From positions 43,430,822 through 43,494,821 of the forward strand of contig NC_089782.1 of NCBI RefSeq assembly GCF_040412425.1: a stretch of 64,000 nucleotides of DNA, given 5' to 3'. Below the pieces are notes generated by a model. That model was not told the origin of the DNA. It made no database searches and worked only from the letters and a program-made list of their open reading frames with translations. This document shows positions 36,301 to 64,000 of this stretch, piece after piece (the first letter of the stretch is position 1; each line of letters begins with the position of its first letter). The translations under genes were made by a program, and so were the position numbers. The DNA comes from Macrobrachium rosenbergii (Eukaryota; Arthropoda; Malacostraca; Decapoda; Palaemonidae).

Positions 36301-37244
36301 GCTTCCTGATCAACGGTTTCTCATTTCTTCTCAACACGTCTGAATCATCTACATCTCTGCACCCTAAGTCTCTGTAATCTGTCTATTTTCCATCCTTTGG
36401 ACATCAAAACTCTACAAAATTTCCAGATTTTCTCACAATTTTCTGGCCATAATTCTGAACATTTTGTTGTTACGTCTTTTTTAAACTCCTATTTTCCGTG
36501 TTAGTGACGATGTTACTATTGCATGCAAAAATACAAACCTTATATATCAATTGCAAGTCTTTGCTCTCCCCACTGTCATCATAATACAGTATAATAAACA
36601 GAAAATGTATGAGTGGCACTTCCAAGAGCAAGCTTTATAATCTGGGGAAATTAAGAAAATTATTCCTACTAGCAGGAGTTGACAACATCTTGAACTACAG
36701 ATTCTCAGGCTTTCAGGTGAACACAGATTACACGAGGCATCCTCCTTGAGCTACCCCATAAAACCAAGACATCATACCAGAAGAACACAGGCTGCCATTA
36801 CAATGATCCAACATTTTGTCATTTGCAACTGTTCCTGAGTACTTGCTGAAGTCCTTTCATAGACCAGGCTTGGCTGTGGAATTCAATGACTTTTTACCAA
36901 TATGAACAACAATAAGAAAGCCACCTGCAAATGGCTCATTAGGATGTCTCTTAAAACTTCCCGGAACTTGTGACAGGTCTAACATTCACAGAACAACAAC
37001 ATATGCTCGTTGATAATGCCAAGATCCATTTTAGAAAAGCACAAAGAAATTATTATTATCTTGGCTGAAAACTTGCAGGTATATAGTTCAGACTCCTGAC
37101 ATCAGTTATATGGCAACTTTCTACCTGCAAAGAACTATTATAAATGCCTCCTCCTCTTCAGTGAGGCTCAACTTGACGTAAAAAAAAAAGACACTAACTT
37201 GTTTGTGTGTGGTCGATGTCTCTTACGCTTCATGCTCTTTGCAG
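33330..37244. other. Gene-free stretch
   Basis: AT-rich intergenic DNA (3.9 kb). Open frames are short and lack recognisable domains. I see no structured RNA or clear transposon boundaries. Confidence 0.5.
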
Positions 37245-37396
37245 GAGCTGGAAGCATTGTCAATGAGGAAGCCATAGCAGACAAGATCCGAGACTTGAGA
37301 GCTGTGATTGCGCCAGCGCCACGACGAGAAGAGGAAAAGTCTAAGGAATCACCAACTGTGGTGCTAGATGCATCAAGTTCATACATAACCCACTAA
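37245..37396 (+). CDS. Possible 3'-terminal exon of an unidentified plus-strand gene
   Basis: A pyrimidine-rich acceptor (catgctctttgcag) is followed by an open frame of about 50 residues: A-G-S-I-V-N-E-E-A-I-A-D-K-I-R-D-L-R, a basic/acidic stretch R-R-E-E-E-K-S-K-E, ending D-A-S-S-S-Y-I-T-H and TAA. AATAAA follows at 37580-37585, 184 nt after the stop. Base composition is closer to 50 percent GC than the surroundings, which favours real coding sequence. I do not recognise the protein and found no partner exon. The antisense frame is also open, but its splice context is poorer. A displaced gene fragment is an alternative. Confidence 0.4.
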
Positions 37397-39062
37397 GCAT
37401 GCATAAATCACCGAATAACAAATCCCTGTTGGCCCTTGCATGAAGGGTACTGCAAATGCAAGTCCTCGTCCAAAGACAACATAGAAAATCTGAGGGAGGA
37501 CACACTACCCCTGCCCACAAATGTAGCTGAGGCACAATTTTGCCAGCACAAGTAAGATGAATAACATAAACAATGTCTCAATAAAAACATCACTCATTAC
37601 TAAACAATCACAAACCTAAGCATTTTTATTGAACAGCTGTGACAGAAATGGAGAAACAAAGGTAACTGTTACTGTGAACTGGTGGAAAGACAAAACATTT
37701 AGGGGAAACGAACAAGCCCCAATAAGAACTAAGCAAGGGTAAAAAGCTACTTAACACAGTTCTGGTTAACTTGGTAAAATTGAAAAATCAGAAAGTTACA
37801 TACTAGAAGAAACCATGTGAACTGTGAAATTACTGAAAATTGAAAAAGCAAGTACTCATTGACTGAAAGGTAAAAGGCACTGTAGTAGCAATAAGACTCA
37901 CTAAACACTGAGCCCTACTCACAATGAAGTAATATGAAGACATGAATAAATGAGAAGAAACTTATGGCATATGACAATAAATGGGAAAATCAATGTTAAT
38001 CCTGGGAAGCATTGCAGTCTAATGGAATTCAAAGCAATTCCACTGAGGAATGACCTATTCCCTTGAGGGAAATTGGAGTGAGGCACGTGCAGCAGGACCT
38101 TTCTTTTTCAAGACCTATCACGTTGGTGCCATTGAATTCTTTTCTCATGCAGAAAGGCTGTTGAAAGAAACATGTTTTATTGTAAAAACATAGCTTTTGA
38201 CTCAGAATTTTCCATGAGGGTGTCTTTTATCTTGTGACCTATCTACCTGCATTCTCATCTGCTCCTGGTCTTCTTCCATGTCCTTTCAACATAATATTCT
38301 GGGCCTTTCTCATCATCTTTGTTCTGTCACTTCTCTATTCACTGTATATGCCTTACCACTCCATGCTCCTTCTTATCACAGGGCCATACCAGCTCAACCT
38401 TTGAGATCACATTATTTGCTAGCCTGTGGACATGACATCGCTCAGCAATCTCCTTATTTGTGATATGGTCTTCCAAAGACAATTCAATCACAACTGACTT
38501 TATGAAACTTAGGCTGTCATACTAAGGACTGGGGAACAAAATTCAATCATGAATCTTAGCATTCACATCTTATTATTAAATCTTAAAATTTATGTAAACT
38601 ACTACCACTTCCAAGGCCTGTCTTTTACATTAACATGGTCTTCCCCTTCTCCTCTTCTAATATAATTTGGGCTTTGACCATTTCTTACTCGATTCATATT
38701 TTGCATTCTTGAGGGGGAGGGGGTTACTGCTTACAGTGGGTGTGTCACAGGACACTGTAAATGAGAGTCAAGAATCTCTGCAGCAGCTCTTCCGACTCCA
38801 GCTGCACTGCTTTCTATCTTTTACTCTTCATTACTTTCCTTTAGTCTCGTCTCACTTAGCTGTCCAACCTCTTTAACATGCTTTAATTTTCCGTTATCTT
38901 TGAAGAAAACAGCATTCAACTAATCCTTTGCAAGTCTTAAGGTGTGACTCAGTGATCTCACTAAATTACTACTAATAAAAAGACAAATGAGCATTTCTTC
39001 TCACAAGCATTTGTTTTATCAACTCTTAGAAATAAATTTACTCCTGCATCTCTCCACCAGCA
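37397..39062. other. Gene-free stretch
   Basis: Contains the possible 3' UTR of the frame at 37245 and otherwise unrecognised AT-rich DNA. Confidence 0.5.
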
Positions 39063-39760
39063 TACAGTAATACCTCGAACGTCTGCGAGGTTAAGTTCCA
39101 GAACCCATCGCGGATCAGGAGGAAACACGAATGTATGGTACGAGTCGCTAAAAAGGCTAATAAATGCTTATTTCTAGAGTTTAAACCTTAAATATGACCC
39201 AAATCATGCTCTCAAAGCACTTTAATTTCATTTAAAAGTTAGCTTAATGCATTACCCATAAAAAAGAAATAAATGGTTGACATAAAAATACAGGTAGAGT
39301 ACAATACCGCATTTACAGTTTAGTACTGTACACTAATGTGACCCCTATACTAATTCATTGACTGCCATTTTCTTTTGCACTCACAGGAAGGTAAAACCAA
39401 GTAACGAATGGGACTGTAAACTTAATGACTGACATTTTTTTTGTCAATGTCAGGAAGATACACTACACAAACTTTATATGTCAATTCAATAAAATAAAGA
39501 AACTTACATACTGTACGTAGAGGGTACAGGTATTCAGTCAATTTAAAATTACATAAAGACGTACAGAGAAATAATAAGTTGTAAAAATATGTGTGCATAC
39601 TAACTACGAGAAAGGAAGAGAGAGAGAGAGAGAGAAACAAAAATTTCACAGATCTGTGAAAAATGGCAGATGCAAATTAGTTAGGTTCCAATGAAAATTT
39701 CGGAAATCCGTGAATTCATGAATCCAGAAATGCGAATGCATGAGGTATGATTGTACTGTA
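39063..39760. mobile_element. MITE, 698 bp, TA target sites, TIR ACAGTAATACCTC
   Basis: Begins TACAGTAATACCTCgaacg and ends with the reverse complement of TACAGTACAATCATACCTC. The inner end strings ('tctgcgaggttaagttcc' and 'ggttccaatgaaaatttcgg') are also inverted partners. No transposase frame; a (GA)n tract lies at about 39616-39638. It sits downstream of copine B exon 6b. Confidence 0.65.
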
Positions 39761-39996
39761 CATACATCCACTTTTCTAACCATATTTTCCCCTTTGCTTC
39801 CTTTTCAGTTTCAACAAGCTTGGTATTTCTTAAAACTGTTATTCATCCTTTCTTCCCAACGCCACTCATCAATTCTTCAAACATTTTTTCAAATCTCTGT
39901 ATACAGTACTATTTAGCAGGTCATCTGCATATGGCTCCTTGTCAGAGCCTCCTTTTCTGCACTTCTTTGTAAATTTTTCCTTTCTATGATTCTCTA

Positions 39997-40002
39997 TTTA
40001 TT
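39997..40002 (-). terminator. Candidate poly(A) signal AATAAA for copine B exon 6b
   Basis: Plus-strand tttatt gives AATAAA on the minus strand about 550 nt beyond the TAG of exon 6b. A nearer variant ATTAAA is at 40352-40357. Position relative to the stop is plausible for a 3' UTR; no transcript evidence is available. Confidence 0.4.
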
Positions 40003-40555
40003 TAATTTAATAATATAAACTTCTAGGACAGTAACATATTAAATGGATGAAGAATTAATAGTAATAATGCATGACACACAAAAACTTATTCCCATCTCTT
40101 TCACTCTAAGAAATGGTTCTCAGAACAGCATAATTTCAGTTGCTGCAGTGCTTCTCAAATAGAGAGGACAGTACCTGTGTCACATGCGTCAAAGTTCTGA
40201 ATATCATAAGTAAGTAAAGTACTGAATACCTGAACAATTTCCATGATACAGTATAATGTTTCACAAAGCATGACACAGTACTGTACTCATTCTGTGCAGA
40301 TTTTAAGAAGATATTTCCTTTCTTCTTGAAATGCTTCCATACCAATTCAGTTTTAATTGCTTAAATACAATAAAAATAGAACATATTTTTAGAAATTTCA
40401 GAAATCTAATGAATAAAATCTAATTATTAAAAGAAACGGTCAAATCTCTTTTACAAATAAAAGTTAAAGTGAATATAAAAAGCTCCACATATATTACAAA
40501 CTTAACAACATACAGTTTTTAGGCCGAATATTTACAGACATTGAGAAAGTATATT

Positions 40556-61951
<21,396 letters not shown>

Positions 61952-64000
61952 CTATAAAAAAAAAATTAATTAATTTCAACCATTTGCAATGTTTCCTATT
62001 CTACACAACTTCATTTTGCATTTAGAGTACTTACATGTACTTCAATGTATAAGTAAGAAAAATACAGTCAATTTAAAAATTAATGCAACTACAGTGGGGT
62101 ATCAGCAGCAGTCAGGACAAACAAACTGACTGGGATAAATAAAACAGCTCGCTTCCAGCTAACAATTTCACCATGTCATTCTAAAGCATGCAATGCCTCT
62201 GTTGGCTTGGATGCCACAGGTCCCCAGCCATGCTACAAACTTGGCAATTACAGACAAGATCAACCAAGTGGTGGTCTACTCTTCCTTACTTTAAAATTTT
62301 TAGGATTTACACTGTTAACAGGATATAAAGCAGATACATAACTGAAATGAAAAATAAAAAAAAGTAACCATGTCCTCTCCTTCTCAATGAGCCAACCAGT
62401 AGCAGTGAAAGGAGACGTCAAAACCATAAACACTGGCCTAAACGTCAAAAGAACAAGTATGTCAATCCATACTGATAAGCTTAAACAACAATGATTTAAT
62501 AAGCCAGACTTAAAGAAGGTTCAACCAGCAAGACCCCATCATCAGATTGCATCTCTACAAGATCCTAAAAAGGCCTATGTGTCAGTACATAAGTACAATA
62601 TGAAATTTTTTCAGTCAATGATTACTTTTTAAATATAAATAAACAGTTACAAATGCCTCATCCTGTGGTCCAGCAGCTCAAAGACACACCATAGTAACAA
62701 AAAATGAAGACTCTCCCATTGACCAGAACATGTCGAGAACCATAGCACACCCTAGAAACAAGACACTACCTATGCTATTCAGATCTGTAACAAGAAGAGT
62801 GGAGACTGGATGAGAGTAATTTGTGTAAAGTGACAGGTTAATGTTAGAATAATTTTTGCAGTAAAAATATTTTATTACTAGCCTTTACTGTCTTACAATC
62901 CTTGCTCAAACTGGGGTCGCTATCTACTGACCTTTACAGATTGGTGAGATTTTTTATTTGTAGCTTTGCCTGACTTTATGGAAAGGCCAAAAATTACCTG
63001 AGCTGGCAAAGCCCCTTGAATATATCGAACACTCACAAGGCCTTTGTGATGCTGAGTAACTCTGCTTCTTGACTATTCTAGCATTGTGAGAATAGTATTG
63101 ATAATTACTCGTCCCTAATGCCGAAGTATCCAGTCGAAGTAACATGCAAATTCTGGGAGTACTACAAATACTGGTGTTCAGTAGCTTTACACATAGAGGA
63201 ATGACTTGACAAAAGGTGTCCTGTGGTTCCCACGTGTGCCTGGTCTACAGGGTGGGTTTCTCTGTTTCTGTGGTACATTTCTGGAGCTGCATTTGTAAAT
63301 TGATGGGATCTGAGTTTAAAACAAATTATATGCTAAAGCCAAGTTAAAAAGTAATGCAGTAACCCAACCTGGAATTCTTCAAAAGATAGAAAAAGGGTAC
63401 AAGACATTAATGAGACAAAAGCAACAAGCAGAATTTACTATGTAGGGGTCTAAATGTTAGCAAATCCTTGCAAAAACCTGAAGAACTATACACAAGGCAT
63501 AGCAAAAAAGATGATATTTTAATGATAAAATAAAGTTTGTTCATACTTACCTGGCAGATATATATACAGCTGTATTTCTCCGAAATCCGACAGAATTTCA
63601 AAACTTGCGGCACACGCAGTGGGCCAGGTGGTTAGTACTCATTCCCGCGCTGGGTGGCGGAATCAGGAACCATTCCCATTTTCTATTCAGATTTTCTAGT
63701 GCCACTGTCTCCTGAGGGGAGGTGGGTGGGCACTATAATTATATATATCTGCCAGGTAAGTATGAACAAACTTTATTTTATCATTAAAATATCATTTTGT
63801 TCATGAAACTTACCTGTCAGATATATATATAGCTGAATCCCACCATTGGAGGTGGGTAGAGACAGAATAGGATTTAGGAAACAAATAGATGTAGGCGATT
63901 GACGCCTTGGTTCCTTACCTGTTAGCATAGCTGACTTCGAGGTTACTGTCACCCAAGCCTGCTTCTGCTTTACTAGATTCTCCAGCAAGGTAGGGACCTA
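61952..64000 (-). other. Copine B intron 1 (partial)
   Basis: Upstream of copine B exon 2. It contains an inverted repeat at 63509-63800 and otherwise nothing identifiable. I looked for a first exon resembling copine A exon 1 and found none. Confidence 0.6.
63509..63800. repeat. Inverted repeat (arms about 57 bp), mobile-element terminus
   Basis: Left arm (63509-63565) 'gatattttaatgataaaata...cttacctggcagatatatata' and right arm (about 63743-63800) its near-perfect reverse complement enclose about 175 bp. A second near copy of the arm end ('cttacctgtcagatatatat') follows at 63809-63829. I associate this terminal string with abundant decapod mobile elements, possibly DIRS-like; this is from memory. 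Confidence 0.75.

Noticed and set aside
62985..63060. Possible donor (ctcag/gtaatt) for a copine B first exon
   Set aside because: The frame required for joining exon 2 reads G-L-C-Q-L and lacks the copine V-S-C pattern.

Overview
This window is AT-rich nuclear DNA from an animal. It is dense in microsatellites ((GA)n, (TA)n, (AAT)n) and old transposon debris. Several dispersed repeats look like families I associate with decapod crustacean genomes: a SINE with a 'gtgctgggac(c)tatgaggtcattc' core, a DIRS-type tyrosine-recombinase retroelement, and short TA-flanked MITEs. The taxon is an inference from these repeats and not a proof.

The only clear host genes are two copine genes in tandem, both on the minus strand. 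Copines are cytosolic, Ca2+-dependent phospholipid-binding proteins built as C2A-C2B-vWA. The upstream gene (B) runs right to left from beyond the right edge to its stop codons near 42.2 and 40.6 kb. Its C2 exon is at 61237-61951, vWA exons are at 59726-59861, 59313-59546 and 48110-48288, and there are two alternative 3'-terminal exons at 42236-42559 and 40556-40879. The downstream gene (A) begins with a 56-nt first coding exon at 20228-20283. It continues through exons at 14292-15009, 3328-3463 and 1674-1907, then leaves the window on the left. Matching exons have the same phase and nearly the same length (718/715, 136/136, 234/234 nt), so the pair arose by tandem gene duplication. The vWA exon 1674-1907 differs from its partner at 20 of 77 residues, so that duplication is not recent. 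The duplicated last exon of gene B (97 of 107 residues identical) is much younger and sits in a head-to-tail duplication of about 1.7 kb.

The 20 kb between the genes (20.3-40.5 kb) and all large introns are filled with mobile elements. These include two 2.2-kb piggyBac-like elements flanked by TTAA, each with five internal repeats of about 370 bp, both in introns of gene A. There are also a frameshifted DIRS-like element (31.3-33.1 kb), a 0.5-kb foldback element (25.6-26.1 kb), inverted-repeat arms of another element (28.6-30.5 kb), five or more LINE reverse-transcriptase remnants, Tigger/pogo-like transposase remnants and three MITE families. A CpG-rich stretch at about 24.1-25.2 kb is the best candidate promoter/enhancer region for gene A. 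It has a TATA-like box, a possible 5'-UTR splice donor, and a tandem repeat carrying CACGTG and TTACGTAA motifs. One isolated plus-strand reading frame (37245-37396) looks like a 3'-terminal exon of an unidentified gene.
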